A DNA stretch of 64,000 nucleotides from UBA7985 sp002690455. Its GTDB lineage: Bacteria; Pseudomonadota; Alphaproteobacteria; UBA7985. The stretch spans positions 62,001-126,000 of the forward strand of contig CBFIIW010000002.1 of NCBI GenBank assembly GCA_965662775.1. The letters are read 5' to 3'. Of the stretch, positions 25,906 through 35,893 are shown one piece after another (position 1 is the first letter of the stretch; each line of letters starts with the position of its first letter). Under the pieces are notes generated by a model. The model did no database searches, had not been told where the DNA came from, and saw only the letters and a list, made by a program, of their open reading frames with translations. The position numbers were made by a program, and so were the translations under genes.

Positions 25906-27992
25906 GCCTTCGCCCTTGTTGTTGGGCTGCTGCCCGCCGTGCGGCGACCCCCGTGGCGGAAACGGCCAGCGAGTAACAGCAAATACAACGCTTCGAGCAC
26001 GCCCACGACCAGCAGGGCCATGAGCAGCGGTCGGGTCAGACGGCGCAGGCCATCCCCCCGCGAGAGCGCGCTGAAGTCGGGTAGTACCGTGATTGGAGCG
26101 CGGGTCAGGCTCGACTCTTCGGCATTAAACAGTGCCAGCGAGATCGGCACGGTTTGGGTGAGCCCTTCGCCCCCTAAGACGTAAAGTCCGGCTTGTTCCA
26201 GTCGCCAGCGCGACGTGCCGGCATCATCCACGATCACGGGCTGTATCACTCGGTCCTCGCGTCGGACTTCAGCCCGGGATACGCCTTCGAGCGTCAAGGG
26301 GTCACCGGCGGCCAGGTACTGCGGGACGCGCTGGCGACGGTCGTCCATCCATTCGAGGGCATTCATAAGCATGAAGGTCAGGGTCAGACAGTCATCAGGG
26401 CCATAAATCTGCGCGTCCTGTCGGTCGGCAACAGTGTTGTCTGCTTCGGCATCCGAGGGAATGCGCGTGGTGCAATAGGCATGGGGGTCAAAGCCGAGGA
26501 ACAGCATCTTCGCTTGTTGAAGTGCGGCATCGGCAGTATCAGATGTGGCCTCTTGCTCAGGGCGCTCAGCGGCAAAAGCGGAGACAATATCGGTACGGTC
26601 CTGCGCAGCAACATCGAGGGCCTCTCGCGGGTCGACATCACGAAGCAGAGGTTCAACCCGCGCGCCGTCGGTCGCCGGCGGCAGGGGGCGCAGCGAGGGG
26701 CCGACTGTGACACGTCCCAGCATAGGTTTCAGCCCAAGCATGACCGGATGGCGGTTCTCGGATGCCTGCCAGGCAAACAGCCGCGCGCCGTTGCCATCCG
26801 CATCGCGCCCCGCGCCGGGTCGGGTTTCGATTACGATCGCATTGGCGTTGAGTTCTTCGAACAAGGGGCCCGCAGGGCAACGATCAAAAATCACTGCGTC
26901 GTAGCCACGATAATCGAGATCCTCATCCATTCCAGCACTTTCCGTGGTGCGAATGTTGGGATGCGGCAGAAAGCGGTCAAAGAGCACGCCATTACCTTCA
27001 CAGCGAACAATATGCAGATCGAAGGGCTGGATGACTTCGGGTACCACCCACAAGCTATCATCCAGTGCGAGGGGGTCGCCGGAGCCGGAAGTGATGATGA
27101 CTTCCTTTGGGCCCGGCCCCAGCTGCACCGTCTGCTCAAGCACGTCTTCGAGTGCCATGACTTCCCGAGCACCAGCGGGCAGGTCAAAGGGTCGTCGAAG
27201 GGTGATAACAGCGGGCTTGCCCCGCACACGCGCTGTCACTGAGATATCGCGCACCGGTTCCCGTCCGAAGTTGCGCAAAGACAATTCCTTCGGCGGATCA
27301 AAGAGGCTGGCACCGCCGCGCACCGCCTCAAAGCCGACATTTGCGGGCAAATCGTCCCCAACGTCGATCCAGCTCAGGCGCCGTGGTGCGCCCGCATCAT
27401 CCGACAGCGGCCGGTCGGTGATCAGGCTGAGCGCGCCCACCCCACGAGATGCTGACAGTGCCGTCAGCGCTGCAAGCCGCTGGTCCATTGGTGCGGCGAC
27501 AGCCGTGGCCGACAGTCGGTTGAGTTGTGCCAGTGCCTCCGGACGGTCTCCAACAAAGGGTACGTCATCGCCTAGATTGGTCAGGCTTAGGATGGCCACG
27601 CTGGCACCATCGGCCATGGCGCGGTCGATCTCTGCCTGTGCGGCTTCGACCGCCCTGTCAAATCGGGATTGCCCACCCCCGGCCTCGGCCTGCATCGATG
27701 CCGAGTTATCGACCACGATCAACCGCTTGGGCGCAGGCAGCAGCGCTGACAGGCCAAGGGCAATCAGCGCCAGTAAAGCGAACATCAAAGCATAGAGCCA
27801 TCGGTGCCATTTGTGGGTCATCGACAGATTCTGGAATGTCGAGCGGCGAGGAAGATCGCGGAACAGCAGCAACGAGGATACGTCGAGCCGTTGCCGCCGC
27901 GCCTGGAGCGCAAGAAATGCGAGGACAGGCGCAAGCACGAGCGGTACTGCCCAGATAAACGAAAAACCGATGGTAAGGCCGAACAGGTTCAT
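25902..27992 (-). CDS. BatA-type protein with vWA domain
   Basis: This 696-residue protein has the N-terminal membrane domain of BatA-like proteins (hydrophobic helices at about 8-28 and 65-85, joined by SLLLFRDLPRRS), then a vWA-like domain with DNSASM near residue 95, the MIDAS motif. A long extracytoplasmic part and a last helix (about 655-675) with a basic tail follow. It lies 3 bp after the DUF58 gene. In Bacteroides and others Bat proteins act with MoxR ATPases in envelope stress or complex assembly; the role here is inferred. Confidence 0.85.
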   Translation of the reverse strand: MNLFGLTIGFSFIWAVPLVLAPVLAFLALQARRQRLDVSSLLLFRDLPRRSTFQNLSMTHKWHRWLYALMFALLALIALGLSALLPAPKRLIVVDNSASMQAEAGGGQSRFDRAVEAAQAEIDRAMADGASVAILSLTNLGDDVPFVGDRPEALAQLNRLSATAVAAPMDQRLAALTALSASRGVGALSLITDRPLSDDAGAPRRLSWIDVGDDLPANVGFEAVRGGASLFDPPKELSLRNFGREPVRDISVTARVRGKPAVITLRRPFDLPAGAREVMALEDVLEQTVQLGPGPKEVIITSGSGDPLALDDSLWVVPEVIQPFDLHIVRCEGNGVLFDRFLPHPNIRTTESAGMDEDLDYRGYDAVIFDRCPAGPLFEELNANAIVIETRPGAGRDADGNGARLFAWQASENRHPVMLGLKPMLGRVTVGPSLRPLPPATDGARVEPLLRDVDPREALDVAAQDRTDIVSAFAAERPEQEATSDTADAALQQAKMLFLGFDPHAYCTTRIPSDAEADNTVADRQDAQIYGPDDCLTLTFMLMNALEWMDDRRQRVPQYLAAGDPLTLEGVSRAEVRREDRVIQPVIVDDAGTSRWRLEQAGLYVLGGEGLTQTVPISLALFNAEESSLTRAPITVLPDFSALSRGDGLRRLTRPLLMALLVVGVLEALYLLLLAGRFRHGGRRTAGSSPTTRAKA

Positions 27993-27995
27993 GGA

Positions 27996-29099
27996 TCAGG
28001 CAGCCTCTATATCCGCGGGTTCACCAGCATAGCCCTGGCTGGCGATCGCGGTCAGGATCCGCTGCACCGCCACCCTGTTGTGGTCGCCATCTTCATAGGC
28101 TTCGAACCGGGCATGACCCAGGTTCAGGCTGCGCGCCGCTCCCGCCAGTCCTGCTGCATGCGCGAGGCGAATGCGGCGGTAGGCGCGCGATGCTGCACGT
28201 GTGAAGGCGAGGCGCTGGAGTACGCCACTTTCCATATCGATGATCTGCCGCGCCTGCCCGAGGTCCTGATCCTGCTGACCTGAAACCTGGCATAACACCC
28301 CGCGAATGTTCGGATAGCTCATGAAACGCAGGGAGCGGGCTACCATCTGGCTGGATAGCAGCAGACGCCGCCGCGCCTGCGGCCTTACACCATTAAGGTG
28401 CTCGCGCTCGGTTTGCGTCAGCGGCAGACCGGGAAGAGATGCAGGCACGGGTTCGTTAATGGCGTCATCATCAACGTCCTGCAGCAAATCGGTCAGCACA
28501 ACCACCAATGCGCCCTGGGCACGCCAATCCAGTGAGGCCTGCCCCAGCGCGTCGAAGTTGGTTGGCCCAAAAGGTTCCAGCCCCGCAAGACGCTGGCGCA
28601 GAGACCCAAGCAGCTGGCGCGGGTGGATGACGTTGATGGCGCCTTCACTGGCCACGCTTTCGCCGAACGGCAGGACGCGCACGGCGTACCCGCTGTTCAG
28701 GCCGATGAGAGCGAGCTGCAGGCATAGCTCGATCGTCGCGCGGAACTTGTCTGACCAGCCGCCAGTGGCCATCGATGCGGATGTATCCAGCGCCAGCACC
28801 AGCCGGGGCTGGTGTTCATCTTGAACGAGACGAGTATAGAGTCGCTTTGACCGGCCATAGAGCGCCCAGTCAACCCGGCGCACATCGTCCCCGGGGGTGT
28901 AGGTGCGATGCTGCTTAAATTCGAGACTATCGCCATCCAGTCGATTGAGGTGGCTGCCGACTGACAACCCTTGAGGCGGGACCCATAGCGGGGGCAGGCT
29001 CAGATCACCGACCGCGCGCAGGATCGCCGGGTCCAGGTCGTCGAGCCGTCTATGTGCCGGGGCTTGCCCGGCTGATTTTGGGTTCTGGGGCTGTGCCAA
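27996..29099 (-). CDS. DUF58 protein (vWA-like MoxR partner)
   Basis: This 367-residue protein has the DUF58 signature (EFKQHRTYTPGDDVRRVDW at residues about 61-79) and a vWA-like stretch with DTSASM near residue 106. DUF58 proteins are regular partners of MoxR ATPases. No membrane helix is seen, so it is probably cytoplasmic. The start is a TTG at 29099 with AGGA about 10 bp upstream; no better ATG lies before the conserved region. It follows the MoxR gene by 12 bp. Confidence 0.88.
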   Translation of the reverse strand: MAQPQNPKSAGQAPAHRRLDDLDPAILRAVGDLSLPPLWVPPQGLSVGSHLNRLDGDSLEFKQHRTYTPGDDVRRVDWALYGRSKRLYTRLVQDEHQPRLVLALDTSASMATGGWSDKFRATIELCLQLALIGLNSGYAVRVLPFGESVASEGAINVIHPRQLLGSLRQRLAGLEPFGPTNFDALGQASLDWRAQGALVVVLTDLLQDVDDDAINEPVPASLPGLPLTQTEREHLNGVRPQARRRLLLSSQMVARSLRFMSYPNIRGVLCQVSGQQDQDLGQARQIIDMESGVLQRLAFTRAASRAYRRIRLAHAAGLAGAARSLNLGHARFEAYEDGDHNRVAVQRILTAIASQGYAGEPADIEAA

Positions 29100-29111
29100 G
29101 GGTCGTTGGTC

Positions 29112-30290
29112 CTAGCCCTGGTCCGTGTCGCGAAGGTGTCGGATCGCGGTGATAATCAGGCTGTCGCTGTCCATGCCGTCGATCGCCGCCCGATGGTTCA
29201 GGATCACACGGTGACGCAGGGCTGGTCCAGCAACTTTCGCGATAAGCTCGGCATTGATGTTGGGCAAGCCTTCAACAAGCGCACGGACCTTGGCTGCAAG
29301 GATCAGCGCCTGAGCACCGCGCGGTGACGGGCCATACATTACATATTCATTGGCGGCGGCAAGTGCGCTCGGCCGACCGGCAACGGGGTTGAGCACCTGA
29401 CACAACTGAACGGCAAAGTTCAGCGCACTCTCTGGGGTTTCGACCAGCGGCGGCAGGGCCTGCAAGCCCTGTAACTCCTCAAAGCTCAGCCCTTGTACAT
29501 GCCCTGCGGTTTCGGACTTCTCGCGCTGCACCCCGGTGGTGTGGGTCACGATATCGGCAAGCAGGCCATCGTCCGGAGACGGAATGACAAGTTTGTAAAA
29601 GAAACGGTCAAGCTGTGCCTCGGGCAGGGGGTAGGTGCCTTCCTGCTCGATCGGGTTCTGGGTGGCGAGCACGTGGAATAGGCCCGAAGCATCGCTGCCG
29701 GTTTCTGCTTTTGCTACGTCGCCAGACCCATCACTGTAATTTTGACCCGGCTTGTAGGTTGTTCCGGCAACGGTCATCTGCCGCTCGGCCATGGCTTCGA
29801 GCAGAGCGGCCTGGGTCTTTGGGCTGGCTCGGTTGATTTCGTCGGCAAGCAGGACGTTGGCAAAGATTGGCCCAGGTTGAAACTCCGGATAGAGCCCGCC
29901 GCGCTCATCAGTGCGTAGGATGGTGGTGCCGGTGATATCCGCGGGCATCAGATCTGGGGTGAACTGTACCCGGCCGAACTGCAGGCCCAGCGCAGCACCT
30001 AGCGAACGCACCAGCGTAGTCTTTCCCAGACCCGGTCTGGATTCCAGCAGCACGTGGCCACGGGCAAACAGGGCGGTCAGAAGCTCGGCGACGAAGTCTT
30101 CCTCGCCCTCCGGCGAGAGGATGTCCTTGCGCACTTCGGCGGCGATGCTGGCAAAGCGGCTGGCAAAGCGGTCGATAGCCGCCTGATCGAGCCTCCCGGG
30201 GTTACCGGCGCCGCCTTCTGTCGGTTCTACAATTTCAGCGGCGGTAGCTGTGTCGGTCGGAGCGGCTTCGGTCATGGTCTCGTCGTTCAT
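29112..30290 (-). CDS. MoxR-family AAA+ ATPase
   Basis: MoxR ATPases act as chaperones that mature protein complexes or insert cofactors. This protein has Walker A SRPGLGKTTL, Walker B LLADEINRA, sensor 1 LATQNPIEQEGTYPLPEAQLDRF and sensor 2 GPSPRG, all in the standard spacing. The ATG at 30290 (MNDETMTEA, 392 residues) is chosen; the frame stays open to an ATG at 30374, which would overlap the previous gene by 10 bp and add 28 proline-rich residues. It lies between the TPR gene and the DUF58 gene. Confidence 0.92.
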   Translation of the reverse strand: MNDETMTEAAPTDTATAAEIVEPTEGGAGNPGRLDQAAIDRFASRFASIAAEVRKDILSPEGEEDFVAELLTALFARGHVLLESRPGLGKTTLVRSLGAALGLQFGRVQFTPDLMPADITGTTILRTDERGGLYPEFQPGPIFANVLLADEINRASPKTQAALLEAMAERQMTVAGTTYKPGQNYSDGSGDVAKAETGSDASGLFHVLATQNPIEQEGTYPLPEAQLDRFFYKLVIPSPDDGLLADIVTHTTGVQREKSETAGHVQGLSFEELQGLQALPPLVETPESALNFAVQLCQVLNPVAGRPSALAAANEYVMYGPSPRGAQALILAAKVRALVEGLPNINAELIAKVAGPALRHRVILNHRAAIDGMDSDSLIITAIRHLRDTDQG

Positions 30291-30364
30291 TGTTTTCTGT
30301 CTCGGCCTTGTGGGTTCAAGGGGTGATGGTGTGGAAGGCAGCGGAGGTTCCGTTGAAAATCGGG

Positions 30365-32722
30365 TCAGTCCCATCGCCCGCGATAGCGGTCCGGTACGGC
30401 CTGTCTTGGGCTCAGGCCCGTATCTTCGAGGCGGTAAGCGCCCGAGCGGTTCGTGTTGACGTCCAAGCCGGTGGAACGGTCGATGTCAAACTGCCGATCG
30501 GGCAGGCGGGTATAATAATCCAGCGGCTCCCCGGCATCATCAAGGCCACCCACCGAGCGCTCGAAAGGCAATTCTTCAAGCGCGCTATCGGGAACTTCGC
30601 TGTCAGAGACGTCGAGGCCGGTCTCGCCCTCACCTTCCCCGCCCATGGGTGCACGGCGCTGTTGCTGTTGGGGCGGTGGAGGCTGGCTGGCCTGAAGAAA
30701 TGGGGGTGGCACGTACGTGTCTGGGTCACACAGCGGTGGTGTTGGCTGATCCGGGGTTGGCAGAAAGCGGTAACCGGTCAGCACGGACGAGAGCAGGATC
30801 AGCGCAGCGGCAAACAGGGCCGGGCTCAGTGCAAACGGGAAGACCCAGCCGGGCAGGCTTGCATGCGTCACGCCCTCGGCGCGCTCAACCAGCGCCGGGT
30901 TTCGCTCAGCTAGCGTGCCGGCGGTTCCGCTTGCGCCCGCACCCACACGGGCAGAAGAGCCAATGGTGCCAACCGTGACTAGTGCAGTAACGTAGGCTTC
31001 AAGGCTCCCGCCCGTTTTCATGCGTGCATCGACCTGCTGCGCGACTTCGGGCGCTGTCTGGCGGGAAAGGGTCGCAAGCATTATCAACAGCACAGCCGCC
31101 AGCAGGCAAACGCCACCGCCAGCGACAGACATCATGCGTGGCACGTCGGTCCAAGTGTACAGTCGATCGTAACCAAAGGTTTCGTTCCGCCATTGGAAAA
31201 CCTCAACCGAAGCCCAATCAAGCACGAGCCCGCCAAGAACAAGCCCCGCGACGACGCTGCTAGCCAGCAACGCCAGTCCGACTAGCTGTAGACCTCGGAT
31301 CCATACCCGGCGTGTTGTCTGATTTGACAGCGCCCGAGCTGTCCGCGGCGCCTGCGGCTTCAACGGGGCGATAAGGCTAGGTGCCAGAATCCGCGTGCCT
31401 GCCAGGGATGCCAGGGCAAGCAGGGCCAGCAGGCCGACCCCGACAAAGGGCCAGAACTGGCCCCAGGGTCGAACGAGATCGGCGCGCGACTTTTCAGATA
31501 GTCGCTCGGTCACTGATCGCGCCTGATCCCGAAACGCACGCGCTTCATCCCGCCGCCCCATGAGTGTTGCCGTCCGTCCGAGGATAACAAGCGAGCAGGC
31601 GAATTCCGCTTCGTCGCCCCGTTGCTCCTGCAGCATGGCAATCTGGTCAAAGGTTTCGAAGGCGCGTTCATACTCGCGCACGGCCAGCCAGAACCGGCCA
31701 ATCAGTTCCAGTACTTGCAGAAAGCTTTCTGACTCAGCAAAATCCGGCGACAGCAGCGCGAGTTCATTCACGTTGGCTTCAATTTCAAGCAAGCTCTCGA
31801 CACCACCGATCGACAGATCGGCGAGGAGGCGGAAAACGTCGACCAGTTGGCGAAGCGGAGGATTTTGATTGCCGATGGACAGGTAGGCTTCAATCAACTG
31901 CGTGCTGACCTGTTCCTGGAGTGCTTGAGGCTGGTAAGGCAGTAACAATGCGGTGCCGAACACCTCTGGCTCGGTCATGCGCAGAAACTCGTAGCCCGCC
32001 GGGTCTGCGATGATCTCCGCAAGTTGGGTCGTCATGATGTTGAGACCCTGCGCGATGGCGGCGAGCCGTTCGGCTTCAGGATCGGTGGGATCTTTACGCG
32101 AAGCGCGCTCTGCCAGTCGTTGCGCCGTCTCAAAATCGTTGTTTAGCAGGGCGACTTGCCCCAGCAAAACCAAAACGGGCGAGGGCGCTCGACGTTCGGG
32201 AAAATCATCCAGTAACCGCTGAACCTCTGCAATATTGCCCGCTGCCATCGCTAGTTCGGCCAGCGCATAGTCGGCCAACTCAGGCAGGAATGGCAGTTTG
32301 GTCGTCGCCTCAGCTTGCTCGGCAGCCTCGGTCATCAGTTCTGTCAGCGCATCTTTGCGCTCGGCGTAGAGGCTGGAGAGCACCAGCCAGCGATAGAGGC
32401 GGGCTTCCTCGGGTTCTTGGCGCGTATAAGTAAGGAAGTGCTTATAGGCGCGGGCATACTGTTGGTTTGAAAGCATGGCCCGGCCAGTGTTGACCAAACC
32501 ACTGATACGTCGCTCCTGCTCAGTGGCTGATTGGTTTTGCGCTGCTGCAGGTCGCGAGGCCAAACTGGTCAGAACCAACGCGAGTACCACCAGTGCCAGT
32601 AGGGTGGAGAGCATATGGCGCGCCAACCCCTCAGCCACACCGTGCCATACGGCAACAAGTCTGGTCTGCCCGGAACCGGTCTGCGCAGGCGGACCACCAT
32701 AGCATCGTATGGCTGCGATCAT
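30365..32722 (-). CDS. TPR-containing membrane protein, first gene of the MoxR/vWA operon
   Basis: This 785-residue protein starts with a secretion signal or anchor (about residues 37-60, ending in RPAAAQ), then a helical part (about 65-400) with TPR-like units such as LVNTGRAMLSNQQYARAYKHF. Further transmembrane helices lie near 420-440, 480-505, 530-550 and 640-665, and a proline/glutamine-rich then acidic tail ends the protein. It leads the operon and overlaps the longer possible start of the MoxR gene. The ATG at 32614 would give a shorter protein starting at the signal, but with no basic n-region. Its function is unknown. Confidence 0.75.
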   Translation of the reverse strand: MIAAIRCYGGPPAQTGSGQTRLVAVWHGVAEGLARHMLSTLLALVVLALVLTSLASRPAAAQNQSATEQERRISGLVNTGRAMLSNQQYARAYKHFLTYTRQEPEEARLYRWLVLSSLYAERKDALTELMTEAAEQAEATTKLPFLPELADYALAELAMAAGNIAEVQRLLDDFPERRAPSPVLVLLGQVALLNNDFETAQRLAERASRKDPTDPEAERLAAIAQGLNIMTTQLAEIIADPAGYEFLRMTEPEVFGTALLLPYQPQALQEQVSTQLIEAYLSIGNQNPPLRQLVDVFRLLADLSIGGVESLLEIEANVNELALLSPDFAESESFLQVLELIGRFWLAVREYERAFETFDQIAMLQEQRGDEAEFACSLVILGRTATLMGRRDEARAFRDQARSVTERLSEKSRADLVRPWGQFWPFVGVGLLALLALASLAGTRILAPSLIAPLKPQAPRTARALSNQTTRRVWIRGLQLVGLALLASSVVAGLVLGGLVLDWASVEVFQWRNETFGYDRLYTWTDVPRMMSVAGGGVCLLAAVLLIMLATLSRQTAPEVAQQVDARMKTGGSLEAYVTALVTVGTIGSSARVGAGASGTAGTLAERNPALVERAEGVTHASLPGWVFPFALSPALFAAALILLSSVLTGYRFLPTPDQPTPPLCDPDTYVPPPFLQASQPPPPQQQQRRAPMGGEGEGETGLDVSDSEVPDSALEELPFERSVGGLDDAGEPLDYYTRLPDRQFDIDRSTGLDVNTNRSGAYRLEDTGLSPRQAVPDRYRGRWD

Positions 32723-32952
32723 GTTGATTTTGCTCTCCCCGGGGAAACCGCGCTTAAGTTTCGACCAACTGCTTGTCTATCTAGTCGGACATGGCGATAT
32801 TCCCAACGCTGTGCGCCGGTTTTTTTGCCCCGGATCATTCACAGTTAAGTCATATGTCATTCGTGGCTGCTTGTCCTTTCAAGCCATGGACCGCAAGCAT
32901 GGCGAAATCCGGGCAAGGCTCAGCCTGTGCCTGGTCCACTAAAGGAATTTTG

Positions 32953-33207
32953 ATGATCCGATTGCTGTACTTTGCCTGGGTTCGTGTACAGATCGGGGTG
33001 GCTGAAGAACAGCAGACGCTGCCCGATGAGTCGATAACGGTTGCGGCGCTGCTGGACTGGCTCCCGAGTCTTGGCCCGGGCCATGCTCGCGCACTGGAGC
33101 AGCGGGCCAAGCTGCGGGTAGCGGTGAATCAGGTTTTCGCTGAGTCGGACATGATCATCCGCGCGGGCGATGAAGTGGCAGTTTTCCCCCCGGTAACAGG
33201 TGGCTGA
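32953..33207 (+). CDS. moaD: Molybdopterin synthase small subunit
   Basis: MoaD carries sulfur as a C-terminal thiocarboxylate and, with MoaE, converts precursor Z to molybdopterin. The 84-residue protein has the ubiquitin-like pattern (IRLLYFAWVR, then AALLDWL, VAVNQ) and ends in FPPVTGG, the activated Gly-Gly tail. The ATG at 32953 has AAAGGA 6 bp upstream, better than earlier in-frame starts. No moaE lies nearby; the next gene, mrcA, runs the other way. ThiS is unlikely because of the FPPVTGG ending. Confidence 0.9.
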   Translation: MIRLLYFAWVRVQIGVAEEQQTLPDESITVAALLDWLPSLGPGHARALEQRAKLRVAVNQVFAESDMIIRAGDEVAVFPPVTGG

Positions 33208-33268
33208 CAGGCTCCTGGGAACAAGAGACGCGCAATCGCCTCCAGTCCGATTTAGACTCTGGACGGGG

Positions 33269-35755
33269 CTAGAAAATTGCGTCTGAGTCACTGACCGAAT
33301 TGCGCCCGGCGCGGCTGCCTGTCGTCTGATCGCCGCTGTCGCCGCCGCCGTCACTAGCGGTCTGGCGCGAGCCGCGACTGCCCGAAACCGTTTCCTGTGG
33401 TTCCTCGCCTTCGCCGATCACTCTGCCATCATCGGCAACCCGACGAACGTCAATCACACCAGTGCGGGGGTCAATGTTGGAAATTGGCACCCCGACCGGG
33501 TAGCGAAACTGGGTCACAGGACTGTCGGCAAGCGCGGCATTCATGAAAGATGCAAAGATCGGCGAGGCAGACTTACCTCCGGATTCATTGGCCCCCAGCG
33601 ACCGGGGCTGGTCAAAGCCAACATAGACACCAACAACAAGATCAGGGGAGAAGCCGATAAACCAGGCGTCTTTGGCTTCCTGCGTAGTGCCGGTTTTGCC
33701 GCCCACTGGACGGTCAACGACCAGCCCGACCCGCCGCGCGCCTGTCCCGCGTTCCACAACCCCTCGCAACATCGACACGACATGATAGGCGGCCAGTTCG
33801 CTGGTCACCTGTTCCCCATGTTCAAAGACCACAGGCATACTCGTCCGGTCCCAGTCTTCGGCATCGTTGCAGCCGACACAATTCCGGCGCTCGTGACGGA
33901 ACAGTGTCCGGCCATAGCGATCCTGTACCCGGTCGATCAGGGTTGGCTCTATCTGCTTGCCGCCGTTGACCAGCATGCCATAGGCATTGGTCATTTCCAG
34001 CAGCGTGGTTTCCCCTGCACCCAGCGAAATAGAAAGATAGGGCGGCAAATCTTCATCAATGCCGAAGTCGCGGGCAATTTCGACGATACGGCCCATGCCG
34101 ACCTCGTTAGCAAGCCTGATGGTCATCAGGTTACGAGACCACTCCAGACCCTTATACAAAGGCTGCCGCCCCCAAAACGTGCCGTCATAGTTTTGAGGGC
34201 GCCAGTCGGGTTGGTCGTCTACCCCCGGGAGGATCCATGGGTTATCGAGCACGGTGGAATTAGGCGAAAAGCCTTGTTCCATTGCTGCAAGGTAGACGAA
34301 AGGTTTGAAGGTTGAGCCAGGCTGTCGCTCGGCCTGAGTTGCGCGGTTTAGGGCACCCTGTGATGGGTCGTAAGCATAGCCCCCTACCAGAGCCAGCACC
34401 CGCCCGGTGTGGGGATCGAGGGCAATCAGTGCACCCTCGATTTCTGGGATTTGGCTGAGTTCGAAATCTCCATTTTCGACCTGCTCAACCAACACGATGT
34501 CGCCCCGCTCCAAGATGTCCTCAACGCGGCGCGGTTCTTCGCCGACGGCATCATCACTGATTTTCGGACGTGCCCAGACGTAACCGTCGAAAGGCAGAGC
34601 GCCAAGCGAGCCATCTTCAAAGCCCAGAACTGCGGTCGAGCGATCGATGTCCACGACCACCGCTGGCAGCAGGTTGAGGAGGTCATAGGGTCTTTCCCAT
34701 ACGGTTAGGCCCGTTTGCCAGTCGCTGAGGTCAACCTGACCGACTGGACCGCGATAGCCGTGACGCCGGTCATAGTCGATCAGGCCGTCACGCAGGGTCT
34801 GCTGAGCAACCGCTTGCAGGCGCGTATCCATGGTCGTTCGGACCGACAACCCCTCAGTCCGAACGACATCCGGCCCGTAGGTCGATGACAATTGGCGATA
34901 GGCCTCGGTACTGAAATATCCGGTTTCATCGGTGGCTGCCGCGTTCGAGCGGAATTGCAGATCGAAGTTCGGAACCACGTCAGCTAGCGCCTCGGCCTGT
35001 TCGGCTGGTAAATAGCCGTTCTCACTCATCTGACGCAGGACGTAGGCCCGCCGCTCCATGCCACGGGCAAGTTCTTCTTCGTCGTTAGGTTCGTAGTTTG
35101 ATGGCCCCTTGATCACTGCAGCAAGGTAGGCCGCGTCTGAAACAGTCAAATCGGCGACAGCTTTGTCGAAATAGGCCAGTGACGCTTCCGCCAGACCATA
35201 GGCGCGCAGGCCGAAGAAAATTTCATTCAGATAAAGCTCAAGGATTTCGTCCTTGGTCAGATCTCGTTCCAATTGCCAGGCGATAAAGGCCTCGCGGATT
35301 TTCCGCTCAACCGAATAGCTGTCGCCGGTGATGAAGTTCTTTGCAACCTGTTGCGTGATCGTGGAGGCACCAGCGAGCCGCCGACCGTCGGCCATGCGCT
35401 GGACATTCCGCAGCATGACCTTGCCCAGTGAGATGAAGTCCACGCCACCGTGGTTAAAAAAGTCCTTGTCTTCGGCGGAGATGAAGGCGTGCACGACATG
35501 CTCCGGTACCTGCTCAATTGGGATGAACAACCGCCGTTCCTCGGCAAACTCAGCCATCAGTGCACCATCGGCCGCGTGCAAGCGGGTGATTACTTTGGGC
35601 TGGTAGTCCTGCACCACCTCGTGATCGGGCAGATCGTGGCCGTAGCGGTAATACATGTAGCCGCATCCACCCGCGAGCAGCAGAAAGATCAGCACGATAC
35701 CCAGCAGTAGGGTCATCAGCAGAAATTTAAGGGTTCTCAGAGCAAATGAGAACAT
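33269..35755 (-). CDS. mrcA: Penicillin-binding protein 1A (bifunctional)
   Basis: PBP1a makes and cross-links peptidoglycan. The protein (about 828 residues) has an N-terminal membrane anchor (residues 8-35), a glycosyltransferase family 51 domain with SAEDKDFFNHGGVD, STITQQVAKN and ERKIREAF, and a transpeptidase domain with STFKPFVYL (catalytic Ser), SRN and KTGTTQE. The tail is Ser/Gly-rich. The ATG at 35755 is preferred to a TTG at 35824 because the anchor starts there and GAGG is just upstream. It lies 138 bp after amiC in the same direction, the usual alphaproteobacterial pair. Confidence 0.95.
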   Translation of the reverse strand: MFSFALRTLKFLLMTLLLGIVLIFLLLAGGCGYMYYRYGHDLPDHEVVQDYQPKVITRLHAADGALMAEFAEERRLFIPIEQVPEHVVHAFISAEDKDFFNHGGVDFISLGKVMLRNVQRMADGRRLAGASTITQQVAKNFITGDSYSVERKIREAFIAWQLERDLTKDEILELYLNEIFFGLRAYGLAEASLAYFDKAVADLTVSDAAYLAAVIKGPSNYEPNDEEELARGMERRAYVLRQMSENGYLPAEQAEALADVVPNFDLQFRSNAAATDETGYFSTEAYRQLSSTYGPDVVRTEGLSVRTTMDTRLQAVAQQTLRDGLIDYDRRHGYRGPVGQVDLSDWQTGLTVWERPYDLLNLLPAVVVDIDRSTAVLGFEDGSLGALPFDGYVWARPKISDDAVGEEPRRVEDILERGDIVLVEQVENGDFELSQIPEIEGALIALDPHTGRVLALVGGYAYDPSQGALNRATQAERQPGSTFKPFVYLAAMEQGFSPNSTVLDNPWILPGVDDQPDWRPQNYDGTFWGRQPLYKGLEWSRNLMTIRLANEVGMGRIVEIARDFGIDEDLPPYLSISLGAGETTLLEMTNAYGMLVNGGKQIEPTLIDRVQDRYGRTLFRHERRNCVGCNDAEDWDRTSMPVVFEHGEQVTSELAAYHVVSMLRGVVERGTGARRVGLVVDRPVGGKTGTTQEAKDAWFIGFSPDLVVGVYVGFDQPRSLGANESGGKSASPIFASFMNAALADSPVTQFRYPVGVPISNIDPRTGVIDVRRVADDGRVIGEGEEPQETVSGSRGSRQTASDGGGDSGDQTTGSRAGRNSVSDSDAIF

Positions 35756-35893
35756 GGGCCTCGGTCTCTCATCGGGCCTGTTGGCCTCGCAAAGGGTCAG
35801 GTCGATGCAGGCAGGCCGTGGCAAGCGTCGGCTTCCCGCTGTGCGATCTAAATCGCCGCATAACTATCAGATTTAGATGAGCGCGCCACGGTC

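Noticed and set aside
26193..27242. A 349-codon open frame antisense to the BatA-type gene
   Set aside because: The opposite strand encodes a protein with a clear vWA motif and operon context; this frame has none.
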